36,172 bases of DNA. It comes from JAJYVT01 sp027339205 (GTDB lineage: Bacteria > Actinomycetota > Acidimicrobiia > Acidimicrobiales > RAAP-2). The stretch covers positions 1 through 36,172 of the forward strand of contig DAHWOV010000080.1 in NCBI GenBank assembly GCA_027339205.1. The letters run 5' to 3'. The position numbers and the translations under genes were made by a program. Below are positions 1 to 8,413 of the stretch, piece by piece; positions within the stretch are counted from its first letter, which is position 1; every line of letters begins with the position of its first letter. Under the pieces are notes generated by a model. The model did no database searches. It saw nothing but the letters and a program-made list of their open reading frames with translations, and was not told the DNA's origin.

Positions 1-2556
1 CTCCAAGATGAGGTCCAGGCGCCCGATGCTGCCGTAGCGGTCGCGGTAGGCGTCGAGGTCGAGCGGCTCGAGGGAGTCGTAGCGGTCGAACTGTGCGATC
101 ATGCCGTCGAAGTACGGCACGTAGAGGCTCCGCGAGAGCTCCTCGAAGCGCGCCAGCTCCTCGGGCGTGCATGCCAGGCGGTCGAGCGTCTCGGCGCCGC
201 CTCGGCGGCCCAGGATCTCGGCGAGATCGCCGATCCTGGCGAAGAGCCACGCAGCCATCACGTTGGTGTAGGCGTTGTCGTCGATTCCTGGCGCGTCGGT
301 TCCGGGGTACCCGTCGTGGAACTCGTCGGGCCCCATCACCCCTTTGATCCGGTGGCGTCCCAAGGTCTCGTCGAAGACGGCGAGGCTCGAGAAGTAGCGG
401 GCGATCTCCAAGAGCACCTCGCCTCCTCGGTGCACGAGGTGCTCGGCGTCGCCGGTCGCTTGCCAGTACCCCCAGTAGTTGAACGCGACGGCGAGACCCA
501 CGTGGCGCTGGTGGCCCGAGCGGTCGGGCAACCAGCGTCCGGAGAGGGGGTTGTAGAGCCAGTCGGGGGTCTCGTCGCGCCCGTCGCTCCCGCTCTGCCA
601 GGGGTACATCGCCCCGGCGTGGCCCGCGGCCCGCGCTGCGTGGCGGGCTTCGCCGAGCCGGCGGGACCGATAGGAGAGCAGCGCGCGGGCGACTTCGGAG
701 AAGCGGAGCTCGAGCACCGGGAGGACGAACATCTCGTCCCAGAAGACGTGGCCGAGGTACCCCTCGCCGTGCAGCCCGCGAGCCCCGAGCCCGACGTCGC
801 AGTCGACGACGTGTGGGGAGGCGACCTGGAGCAGGTGGAAGCGATTGAGATTGATGGTTCGCTGGGTGCCGACGTGGCGTCCCGAGAGCTCGATGGCGCC
901 TCGACGCCAGAGCTCCGCCCACTCCCGCTGGTGCGCTCCCAGGAGTGCCTCGAAGCTCGGGGCGCGCCGGGCGCTCGCGCGTGCGGCGCCGATCGGCTCG
1001 GAGACGGCGGCGTCGCGCGACGTGTGGAAGGCGACGACCTTCTCGCAGGTGAGGCGGCCTCCGGCAGCGAGGTGAGCGGTGAGGACCTGGGTCACGGCCG
1101 TGCCGTCGAAGGCGGATGTCCGGGACTCTTCTTCGAGGCTGAGCCGCGTGCGCGCGGCCTGTGCGAGCGTCACCTGTGACTGGACCGTGCGCGCGGCCAG
1201 CCACATCACGTCGGGAGGCTCCTCGCCTCCGTCGATGATCTCGAGGTGGCGCGGGGAGAGCAGGCGCTCTTCGAGCGTTTCGGCGTCCGCCACCGCTCCG
1301 TCGAGCGCCGAGCGCAGCTCCACGATGCCTGACCAGTTCTCTGCGACGAGCGTGAGCTCGATGGCGGCGAGGTGCGGGGAGGCCATGGAGACCAGTCGCC
1401 GTTCGAGCACGGAGGTGCGCTTGGCCCCTGTGACCACGCGGTAGCGGCGCTCGAGGACGCCCCGGCGCACGTCCAGGCGGAGGCTGCTCCGCGTGATGCC
1501 GGCAAGATCGTCTCCGAGCAGCGGGCCGCCGTCGACCGAGAAGCGGAGGGAGAGCCAGTTCGGCGCGTTCACGATCGCCTCGCGCTCGACGTGCTGGCCG
1601 CGGATTGTCGCCGGTGCCCTGTTGTAGACGCCGGCGAAGTAGGTCCCCGGGTAGTAGGTCGTTGCGTCGGCCACGACGTAGGTGCGCGCCCCTCGCGTCG
1701 CGAGAACGCCGTTGCCGAGCGTGCACAGGGTCTCCCTCACCCCTTCGCGGGCGAGGTCGGACTCGTCCTCGCCGAAGTGCCACGCGTCCCCCGCGGGTCC
1801 CCTGCCATCCAGGTCCACCTGCGAGAGGTCGGCGATCACGCTGTGCGCGCCGGCGTCGTGGAGCTCGCCCGCGTCCTTGTGGCGGTCGACCCCGACGACG
1901 GTCCGGAAGCCTGCGCTGCGTCCGGCTCGTACGCCGGATGCCGAGTCCTCGAAGACCGCCGCACCTTGGGGGCGGGTCCCGAGCCGCGCCAACGCCTCGA
2001 GGAACGTGTCGGGCGCGGGCTTGCCCGCGAGCTGCATCGCGGCGGCGGCCCGCGCGTCGACGACCGCGTCGAACAGCTCGCCGAGCCCGGTGCCTGCGAG
2101 GATCTCGTCGCAGTGCTGGCTGGCGCTGACCAGGGCCGTGAGGATGCCTGCCTGCCCGAGCCGACGGAGGAGCGCCGCCGAGGACGCGAAGGCGCGGGGG
2201 CCTACCGTGCGGAGCAGCTCGAGGAAGCGGAGGTCCTCGGCATTGGCGATGGCCCACGCCGAGCCGGGACCCGGTCGGTCGTCGTGCGAGCCCTCGGGAA
2301 GATCGAGGTGTCGATCCGCCAGGACCGAGCGGACCCCTTCCAGGCGGGGTCTGCCGTCGATGAGCCGCCGGTAGTCCGCGTGGCTGAGCGGTCCGCCAGC
2401 CGGCGAGCCGTGGGCCGGGGCCGCTTCGAAGACCGCTCCGAAGGCTTCGACCCACGCACGCTCGTGCAAGCTGGCCGTGTCGGTCAGGACCCCGTCGAGG
2501 TCGAAGACGACCGCATCGAGACCGTCGAGTCGCAGGTGCAGCCTCGCGGCAGTCAT
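1..2556 (-). CDS. HAD phosphatase/beta-phosphoglucomutase fused to GH65 glycoside phosphorylase (partial, C-terminus off window)
   Basis: The frame is open from the ATG at 2556 to the window edge, giving 852 codons and no stop. The N-terminal ~250 residues are a HAD-superfamily domain with the VFDLDGV motif (Asp19, Asp21), typical of beta-phosphoglucomutase. The rest is glycoside hydrolase family 65: a GHVFWDEMFVLP block, then GPDEFHD with the probable general acid Glu745, then DDNAYTNV, and at the edge IGRLDLILE. GH65 enzymes phosphorolyse alpha-linked disaccharides such as trehalose, maltose or kojibiose to beta-glucose-1-phosphate. The fused mutase domain would turn that product into glucose-6-phosphate for the glycolytic genes nearby. 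Similar HAD-GH65 fusions are known in actinobacteria. The exact disaccharide cannot be read from the sequence. The ribosome site before the ATG is weak, so the start is moderately certain. Confidence 0.93.
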   Translation of the reverse strand, partial: MTAARLHLRLDGLDAVVFDLDGVLTDTASLHERAWVEAFGAVFEAAPAHGSPAGGPLSHADYRRLIDGRPRLEGVRSVLADRHLDLPEGSHDDRPGPGSAWAIANAEDLRFLELLRTVGPRAFASSAALLRRLGQAGILTALVSASQHCDEILAGTGLGELFDAVVDARAAAAMQLAGKPAPDTFLEALARLGTRPQGAAVFEDSASGVRAGRSAGFRTVVGVDRHKDAGELHDAGAHSVIADLSQVDLDGRGPAGDAWHFGEDESDLAREGVRETLCTLGNGVLATRGARTYVVADATTYYPGTYFAGVYNRAPATIRGQHVEREAIVNAPNWLSLRFSVDGGPLLGDDLAGITRSSLRLDVRRGVLERRYRVVTGAKRTSVLERRLVSMASPHLAAIELTLVAENWSGIVELRSALDGAVADAETLEERLLSPRHLEIIDGGEEPPDVMWLAARTVQSQVTLAQAARTRLSLEEESRTSAFDGTAVTQVLTAHLAAGGRLTCEKVVAFHTSRDAAVSEPIGAARASARRAPSFEALLGAHQREWAELWRRGAIELSGRHVGTQRTINLNRFHLLQVASPHVVDCDVGLGARGLHGEGYLGHVFWDEMFVLPVLELRFSEVARALLSYRSRRLGEARHAARAAGHAGAMYPWQSGSDGRDETPDWLYNPLSGRWLPDRSGHQRHVGLAVAFNYWGYWQATGDAEHLVHRGGEVLLEIARYFSSLAVFDETLGRHRIKGVMGPDEFHDGYPGTDAPGIDDNAYTNVMAAWLFARIGDLAEILGRRGGAETLDRLACTPEELARFEELSRSLYVPYFDGMIAQFDRYDSLEPLDLDAYRDRYGSIGRLDLILE

Positions 2557-2684
2557 CGCCTGCGGTGCTCGGGTGCGGTGCTCGTAGGATCGCACCATGA
2601 CGAGCGTCCTTTTGGCGAGGTCGGCGCAGGTGCCCGGGCAAGGCTCGCAACGCTGGACGCGCCAGAGCTGACGGAGGTTCTGCG

Positions 2685-3266
2685 ATGCCCCCACCCGATC
2701 GCAAGCAGGGCGCGGCGCACGCGCCGGCCCATGGGGAGCGGCACGCGTCCCGTGAGATCGTCACTGCGACGGTCGTCGTCGCCGCGTCCTACGCAGCGAT
2801 CGAGCAGGCGCTGCGGGTAGGCCCGGACCAGCTCATCGCTCTTGCCTACCTCCGCGCTGCGACGACCGAAGACGGACGGTTCCACGCGGTGCTGACGACC
2901 CGGGGCTGGCGCAGGTGGCTCCGGTTCCCAGCGACGATCGAGTTCTTCCGCCCTGCCTCTGGGAGCCCGCACGCGATCGTCCACCTCTCCTGGCGGTCCA
3001 GCTACTCTGCCGAGCTGTTCCCGGTGATGGAGGCGGATCTGGGCCTGCGACCGGTGTCCGAGAACAGCACCGAGCTCGTCTTGAGCGGGGAGTACCGGCC
3101 TCCCGGAGGCATCGTGGGGCTCCTGGTGGACCGGCTGGTCGGTGGCCGCGTGGCGGTGTCCACGGCCGAGGCGTTCGTAGAGGACCTCGCCGCGGCGATC
3201 GAGCAGGACCTCGCCCGGCCGAAGGATGCGGGCTCGGTGGCTCGGCCCGACGAGCGACCGGGCTGA
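2685..3266 (+). CDS. Uncharacterised SRPBCC-like protein
   Basis: 193 residues, divergent from the GH65 fusion. The ATG is preceded by GGAGG (2673-2677) at good spacing, which fixes the start. After a ~23-residue polar leader the chain has alternating hydrophobic strands and ends in a helix-like segment (STAEAFVEDLAAAIEQDL). This layout resembles START/SRPBCC polyketide-cyclase-type folds, in which a C-terminal helix closes a hydrophobic cavity. Codon positions are GC3-rich, unlike the opposite-strand frame. No catalytic motif is recognised. The fold is inference and the function is unknown. Confidence 0.62.
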   Translation: MPPPDRKQGAAHAPAHGERHASREIVTATVVVAASYAAIEQALRVGPDQLIALAYLRAATTEDGRFHAVLTTRGWRRWLRFPATIEFFRPASGSPHAIVHLSWRSSYSAELFPVMEADLGLRPVSENSTELVLSGEYRPPGGIVGLLVDRLVGGRVAVSTAEAFVEDLAAAIEQDLARPKDAGSVARPDERPG

Positions 3267-3333
3267 GGCGGACGGCGCGCTGGGTTGCGGCCGCCCCTTC
3301 ACGGCCGGGCGCACCCCCCTGCCGGGTCGGCGA

Positions 3334-3618
3334 TCACGCGTCGGGGTGCAGCTGCCCGAGCGCTTCCTCCTCCAAGGGCCCCGGGTGGGCGCCAGCTGCC
3401 GGCGTCTCGGTCCCGAGGAGACCTCCCAACTCGTCGCCCACCTGGGCGAGCCGGTCGCGTCGGTCCTTGAGCTTCTCTCGGTAGCCCGGGTTTGTGGTGT
3501 CGGCGATCTCGGCGCTCAGGTCCCGCAGGCAGGTCGCGAGCAGCTCCGCGAGGTCCCCGGCCTGCGCTCTGGTGAGCTGGAGGCTCACCGGCGCGCGCTC
3601 CGTGTCTTCTCCGTCCAT
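3334..3618 (-). CDS. Small conserved-looking helical protein, unknown function
   Basis: 94 residues. The middle is amphipathic and probably two-helix (AGDLAELLATCLRDLSAEIA, then REKLKDRRDRLAQVGDELGG), with acidic, proline-rich ends. It has no signal peptide or membrane segment, so it is probably cytosolic. A GGAG lies about 11 bases before the ATG. It sits just downstream of the PEP synthase gene on the same strand, with a gap of about 100 bases, and could be the last gene of that transcript. I do not recognise a family. Confidence 0.6.
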   Translation of the reverse strand: MDGEDTERAPVSLQLTRAQAGDLAELLATCLRDLSAEIADTTNPGYREKLKDRRDRLAQVGDELGGLLGTETPAAGAHPGPLEEEALGQLHPDA

Positions 3619-3715
3619 CGTGCCGTCTGCTCCGTCGCTCTCCCCGCCGTTGCCGCCCCTTGGTGTCTTCTATCGCTCCGGGTGCGTCCCGCGCCACCCG
3701 CGCCCCTCCCGGTGG

Positions 3716-6130
3716 TCAAGCGGAGGCGCCGACAGGACGCGGGGACCGCCCCAGCCGCTTCTCGACGTCGAGCACCGACCTGGTCGTCTCGATCACGGTG
3801 TCGGGGTTGAGGCTCATCGAGTCGATCCCGAGCTCGACCAGGTACTCCGCCATGTCCGGGTAGTCCGACGGCGCCTGGCCGCAGAGCCCCGAATGGATGC
3901 CGTTGCGGCGGCAGCCCTCCACGGCGAGGCGGATCATCTCCTTCACCCCCTCGTCGCGCTCGTCGTAGTCGAACGCGACGATCTCGCTGTCGCGGTCGAC
4001 GCCCAAGGTGAGCTGGGTGAGGTCGTTGGACCCGATCGAGAAGCCGTCGAAGAGCTCTGCGAAACGGTCGACGAGGATGACGTTGTTGGGGATCTCGCAC
4101 ATGGCGTAGATCTCGAGGCCGCGCTCTGCACGCCGCAGGCCGAGCTCCTCCATGCGCTGAAGGACCCCCTTGGCCTCCTCGATCCGGCGGACGAAGGGAA
4201 GCATGATCACCACGTTGGTGAGGCCCATGTCGTCTCGCACGCGCCGCATGGCTGCGCATTCGAGGGCGAAGCCCTCCGCGTAGGCGGGATGGGCGTAGCG
4301 CGAGGCGCCGCGGAAGCCGAGCATCGGATTGGCCTCCTGGGGCTCGAAGTCCTTCCCCCCGAGGAGGCTCGCGTACTCGTTGGTCTTGAAGTCCGACATC
4401 CGGACCACGACGGGCTTGGGCCAGAAGGCGGCGGCGATGGTGCCGATGCCCTCGGAGAGCCGCTCGACGAAGAACTTCTCACCGCTCTCGTAGCCCTGGA
4501 CGAGCCGGGCGATCGCCGCTCTGGTATGGGCGTCGGTCACGCGCTCGGGGTGCAGGAGGGCGAGGGGATGGGCCTTGATGGACTCCGAGACGATGAACTC
4601 CATGCGCGCGAGGCCCACACCGTCATTGGGGAGGAACGAGGTCTTGAAGGCGAGGTCCGGGTCGCCGAGGTTGATCATGACCTTCGTGGCGGGCCGGGGC
4701 AGGTCGGCGACCTCGGTCCGCTCCACGTGGAAGGCCACGTCGCCGTCGTAGACCCGCCCGACGTCACCCTCGGCGCACGACACCGTGACCGCCCTCCCCT
4801 CGGGGATGGACGTCGTGGCGTCGCCGGTGCCGACGACCGCGGGAACCCCGAGCTCTCGGGCCACGATGGCGGCGTGACAGGTGCGCCCGCCCCGGTTGGT
4901 GACGATCGCCGCAGCGTTCTTCATCACCGGCTCCCAGTCGGGCGTCGTGGTGTCGGCCACCAGGACCTCCCCTGGGCGGAACTCGCCCAGGCGGTCCAGG
5001 CTCTCGATGACGCGGGCCGGGCCCGACGCGACCTTCTCTCCGACCGAGCGGCCCTCTGCGAGCAGCGGCGCGGCGCCGTCGAGGACGTAGCGCTCGATGA
5101 CCGTGGCGTGCCGCTGGGACGCGACCGTCTCGGGCCGCGCTTGGACGACGTAGAGCTTGCCGTCGGTCCCGTCCTTGGCCCACTCCATGTCCATCGGCCG
5201 GCCGTAGTGGCGCTCGATGGCGATGGCCTGGCCAGCGAGCTCGAGCACGTCGGCGTCCGAGAGGCAGAAGCGGGCGCGGTCGGCTCTGGGGGTCGGGATG
5301 TTGCGGGTGGTGCGCGCCCCTCCTTCGGAGAAGATCATCTTCACCGCCTTGTCCCCGAGCATGCGGCGCAGCACCGCACGGTGGCCGTCGGTGAAGGTCG
5401 GCTTGTGGACGTAGAACTCGTCGGGGTCGACCGCCCCCTGCACCACGTTCTCCCCGAGCCCCCACGAGCCGGTGACGAACACGACGTCTTTGAAGCCCGA
5501 CTCGGTGTCCAGGGAGAACATCACCCCCGAGGAAGCGAGGTCGGAGCGGACCATCTTCATCACCCCGATCGAGAGGGCCACCTTGAAGTGGTCGAACCCC
5601 TCGTCGACGCGGTAGTGGACCGCGCGGTCCGTGAAGAGGCTGGCGTAGCAGCGGCGGCAGGCCTCGAGCAGGTGCTGGTCGCCGCGGATGTTCAAGAAGG
5701 TGTCCTGCTGGCCGGCGAAGCTCGCGGTGGGGAGGTCCTCGGCCGTCGCAGACGAGCGCACCGCCAGGCGGACGTCTTCGCCGTACTGCTCTTGGAGCTT
5801 GCGGTAGCCGGCCAGGATCTCGGCCTCCACCTCTTCGGGGATCCCTGCCCCGTAGACCACCTCCCGGGCCTGGCGGGCGCGTCGGGCGAGGTCTGTGACG
5901 TCGCTCGGGTCGAGCCCGTCGAGTGCGGCGTGCAGGGCGGCGCCAGCGCCGGCGGCGTCGAGCATGGCGCGGTAGGCGTCAGCGGTGATCGCAAAGCCGT
6001 TGGGCACGAGGACGCCCTCGGCGGAGAGGCCGGAGTACATCTCGCCCAACGAGGCGTTCTTGCCGCCGACGAGCGGTACGTCGCCGATCCCGAAGGAGTC
6101 GAAGAACCGGACATAGCGCGATTGGGCCAT
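3716..6130 (-). CDS. ppsA: Phosphoenolpyruvate synthase
   Basis: 804 residues, close to the usual ~790. PEP synthase converts pyruvate, ATP and water to PEP, AMP and phosphate (gluconeogenic direction). The N-terminal ATP-grasp/PPDK domain begins GGKNASLGEMY and includes AVRSSATAEDLPTASFAGQQ. The swivelling phosphohistidine domain has GGRTCHAAIVARE with catalytic His419. The C-terminal PEP/pyruvate TIM-barrel has MLGFRGASRY, GSNDLTQLTLGVDRDS and GLCGQAPSDYPD with the acid/base Cys750. These positions match the known family positions closely. The start is set by AAAGGAGGG upstream and by the TGATG overlap with the upstream gene's stop, so the pair is translationally coupled. A longer in-frame extension upstream is not needed. 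Confidence 0.96.
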   Translation of the reverse strand: MAQSRYVRFFDSFGIGDVPLVGGKNASLGEMYSGLSAEGVLVPNGFAITADAYRAMLDAAGAGAALHAALDGLDPSDVTDLARRARQAREVVYGAGIPEEVEAEILAGYRKLQEQYGEDVRLAVRSSATAEDLPTASFAGQQDTFLNIRGDQHLLEACRRCYASLFTDRAVHYRVDEGFDHFKVALSIGVMKMVRSDLASSGVMFSLDTESGFKDVVFVTGSWGLGENVVQGAVDPDEFYVHKPTFTDGHRAVLRRMLGDKAVKMIFSEGGARTTRNIPTPRADRARFCLSDADVLELAGQAIAIERHYGRPMDMEWAKDGTDGKLYVVQARPETVASQRHATVIERYVLDGAAPLLAEGRSVGEKVASGPARVIESLDRLGEFRPGEVLVADTTTPDWEPVMKNAAAIVTNRGGRTCHAAIVARELGVPAVVGTGDATTSIPEGRAVTVSCAEGDVGRVYDGDVAFHVERTEVADLPRPATKVMINLGDPDLAFKTSFLPNDGVGLARMEFIVSESIKAHPLALLHPERVTDAHTRAAIARLVQGYESGEKFFVERLSEGIGTIAAAFWPKPVVVRMSDFKTNEYASLLGGKDFEPQEANPMLGFRGASRYAHPAYAEGFALECAAMRRVRDDMGLTNVVIMLPFVRRIEEAKGVLQRMEELGLRRAERGLEIYAMCEIPNNVILVDRFAELFDGFSIGSNDLTQLTLGVDRDSEIVAFDYDERDEGVKEMIRLAVEGCRRNGIHSGLCGQAPSDYPDMAEYLVELGIDSMSLNPDTVIETTRSVLDVEKRLGRSPRPVGASA

Positions 6131-7137
6131 CACGAGCCCTCCTTTGTGATTCGGTCGAGCAGCGCGGCGGACTGGAGCCCCCGCCAGGTGTCCTGCAGGG
6201 TCGAGATCGCCAGGTGGCGCGCGCCGAGGCCGCCGTCGCGCCGCTGCAGGAGCACGAGGCTGCGGGCCAGGGCGTCGGGGTAGCGCAGGCGCGCGTGGAC
6301 GGCGTCGGCGAGCAGGAGGCCGCCCCAGAGCGTCCCGACCGACGTCGTGACCGCGTCCGGGCGTAGGCGCAACCCGAGGTTCGAGTCTTCGCAGCGCCGG
6401 AGGAACTGGGCCAGAGCGGCGGCGTCGGGCTCCCACGCGGCACGAGCGGCCAGCAAGAGCGCGAGGCCGGTGGTCTCCAGGTCCGCTTCCGGCCGCGCCC
6501 ATCCACCGGCGCGGTCGGCCGTGGCGTCGAGCAGCTCGCCCGCCCATCGCCGCGTGCGTGGATCGGGCCCGTCCCCCCGCGCCGCCTCGATCTCGATGAG
6601 GCGCGCGCCGTCACGCAGCGAGGTCGCCGCGTCGCCTCTGCGCGGGGCGTTCCGCATGGCGCCGGCCCACCTGGCGATCCACTCGTCCGGCGAGCGCTCG
6701 GGCCGGCTGGAGAGGAGGCGCAGGGCCGAGATGGCGGCCCAGCCGATGGTGAGACTGGGGTAGCCGCCGTCGTGCTGCTGCAGGCGGCGCAGGTACCGGA
6801 CGGTCCCATCGGGCTCGGGGGGCCGGACCCCGAGAAGGCGCAGCGACTCCAGCGCAGCGAGGGTGTCCGGCGCGTTCGGCTCCTCGACACCCCAGGCCGG
6901 GACCCGGTAGAAGGAGTAGCCGCCCTCTGGCGTCATGCGGCTGAGCACGTAGTGCCGCATCGCCTCGACGTCGAAGCCGACACGCCTCGCCGCGTCCGTA
7001 CCAACTGCATCCCACGAAGCACGCGCATCGCCAGCCGGTGAGCCCGTGCCGTCCAGCGGGAGCCGTTGGCCGCGCTCGGCGGTGGCTCGCCGGTGCTGCG
7101 CTCGCGCCGCACCGCTTGACGGGCTCACCTTCGCCAT
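6130..7137 (-). CDS. Prenyltransferase/squalene-cyclase repeat protein
   Basis: 335 residues of alpha/alpha-barrel-type repeats. Repeat signatures include TPEGGYSFYR, QQHDGGYPSLTIGWAA, RAGGWARPEADLETTGLAL and QRRDGGLGARHLAISTLQDTW. Such repeats occur in prenyltransferase beta subunits, squalene-hopene cyclases and related terpene enzymes. No DXDD cyclase motif is visible and the protein is much shorter than a hopene cyclase, so it is probably a stand-alone repeat protein and not a full cyclase. Its stop overlaps the PEP synthase start (TGATG), so the two are co-translated. The first ~55 residues are low-complexity, and an internal Met (MRHYVLSRMTPEGG) could be the true start. The substrate is unknown. 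Confidence 0.78.
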   Translation of the reverse strand: MAKVSPSSGAARAQHRRATAERGQRLPLDGTGSPAGDARASWDAVGTDAARRVGFDVEAMRHYVLSRMTPEGGYSFYRVPAWGVEEPNAPDTLAALESLRLLGVRPPEPDGTVRYLRRLQQHDGGYPSLTIGWAAISALRLLSSRPERSPDEWIARWAGAMRNAPRRGDAATSLRDGARLIEIEAARGDGPDPRTRRWAGELLDATADRAGGWARPEADLETTGLALLLAARAAWEPDAAALAQFLRRCEDSNLGLRLRPDAVTTSVGTLWGGLLLADAVHARLRYPDALARSLVLLQRRDGGLGARHLAISTLQDTWRGLQSAALLDRITKEGS

Positions 7138-7260
7138 TCGGCCATGCTCGGCCGAGAGGATCTCAGGCGCCAGGGCCGTTGGTCATATGGAGACGCGCGC
7201 GGACGGGACCTTAGGCCCTGGGTCAAAAGGCGGGGTCTTCGTAGCGTCGATCGAGAGGGG

Positions 7261-7310
7261 CGGGAACCGACCGGAGAACCGACATCGGGAACCGACCGGA
7301 GAACCGACAT
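7261..7310. repeat. 25-bp tandem duplication upstream of aldolase
   Basis: Two perfect head-to-tail copies (7261-7285 and 7286-7310) of a unit beginning CGGGAACCGACCGGAG, ending about 70 bases before the aldolase start. Each copy itself holds two GAACCGAC-like words. It could hold duplicated regulator sites or be neutral slippage. Confidence 0.85.
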
Positions 7311-7379
7311 CTGGAACACCGCCCCCTCGGCGCCGCGCGCCGTCGCGGAGCGCCTCGAGGCTGAAAGCAGGTGAAGACG

Positions 7380-8402
7380 ATGTCGGAGATGCACGACACG
7401 GCCCGGTCCCTCGTCGCCCGCCACAAGGGCATCCTGGCCGCCGACGAGAGCGACGGGACGATCAAGAAGCGCTTCGACGCGGTGGGGGTCGCGTCCACCG
7501 AGGAGAACCGCCGCACCTACCGCGAGGCCCTCTTCACCACGCCGGGGGTCGAGGAGTACATCAGCGGCGTGATCCTCTTCGACGAGACGATCCGTCAGAG
7601 CTCCCACGACGACGTCCCCTTCCCGACGCTCCTCGCCTCGAGGGGGATCATCCCGGGCATCAAGGTCGATCGCGGTGCCAGGCCCCTTGCCCTCTCCGAT
7701 GGCGAGACGGTGACGGAGGGACTCGACGGGCTCCGGGAGCGGCTCGAGGAGTACCGCAGCCTGGGCGCCCGCTTCGGAAAGTGGCGCGCTACCTACTCGG
7801 TCGGCCCGAGCAGGCCGAGCGAGTACTGCGTGAGGGTCAACGCGCAGGTGCTCGCTCGCTACGCGGCGCTCTGTCAGGAGGCCGGCCTGGTCCCCATCGT
7901 CGAGCCGGAGGTGCTGATGGACGGGGATCACAGCCTCGAGCAGTCCGCGCTCGCCACGGGGAGGGTGCTGCACGCCCTCTATGACGAGCTCGACCTCCAG
8001 CGCGTCGACCTTCGGGCAACGCTGCTCAAGCCCAACATGGTGCTCTCCGGCTACTCGACGTCCAGGCGAGCTGGCGTCGCCGAGGTGTCCGAGGCGACCC
8101 TCGACGTCCTCTACCGCCATGTGCCTGCTGCGGTGCCGGGCATCGTGTTCCTCTCGGGCGGTCAGTCCGACGAGGACGCGACCGTTCATCTCAACGCCAT
8201 GAACTCGGTGGGACCCCACCCCTGGCAGCTGTCCTTCTCCTACGGGCGCGCCCTGCAGTCTGCGGCGCTTCGCGCATGGGGAGGCCGTCAGGAAAACCTC
8301 CCCGCCGCCCAGCGCGCGTTCCACCACCGGGCGCAGATGAACGCCGCGGCGCGCACAGGCGTCTACGGTCCGGCCATGGAGCACGAAGCGCTGGCGGCTT
8401 GA
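7380..8402 (+). CDS. Class I fructose-bisphosphate aldolase
   Basis: 340 residues. It cleaves fructose-1,6-bisphosphate to dihydroxyacetone phosphate and glyceraldehyde-3-phosphate, or the reverse, through a lysine Schiff base. Evidence: N-terminal GILAADESDGTIKKRF, the IVEPEVLMDGDH strand, the Schiff-base lysine in TLLKPNMV (Lys217), and the phosphate-binding FLSGGQSDEDA and SFSYGRALQ. This is the eukaryote-like class I family, metal-independent. I take the ATG at 7380, because AGGTGAAG sits just upstream. A GTG at 7371 is in frame but overlaps that site. The PFK gene follows 11 bases later, forming a glycolytic/gluconeogenic pair. Confidence 0.95.
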   Translation: MSEMHDTARSLVARHKGILAADESDGTIKKRFDAVGVASTEENRRTYREALFTTPGVEEYISGVILFDETIRQSSHDDVPFPTLLASRGIIPGIKVDRGARPLALSDGETVTEGLDGLRERLEEYRSLGARFGKWRATYSVGPSRPSEYCVRVNAQVLARYAALCQEAGLVPIVEPEVLMDGDHSLEQSALATGRVLHALYDELDLQRVDLRATLLKPNMVLSGYSTSRRAGVAEVSEATLDVLYRHVPAAVPGIVFLSGGQSDEDATVHLNAMNSVGPHPWQLSFSYGRALQSAALRAWGGRQENLPAAQRAFHHRAQMNAAARTGVYGPAMEHEALAA

Positions 8403-8413
8403 GGCAACGAGCG

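Noticed and set aside
3494..6283. A 929-codon plus-strand frame
   Set aside because: It mirrors PEP synthase, which has all its catalytic motifs. The plus translation is Val/Glu/Asp/Leu/Gly-rich shadow sequence.
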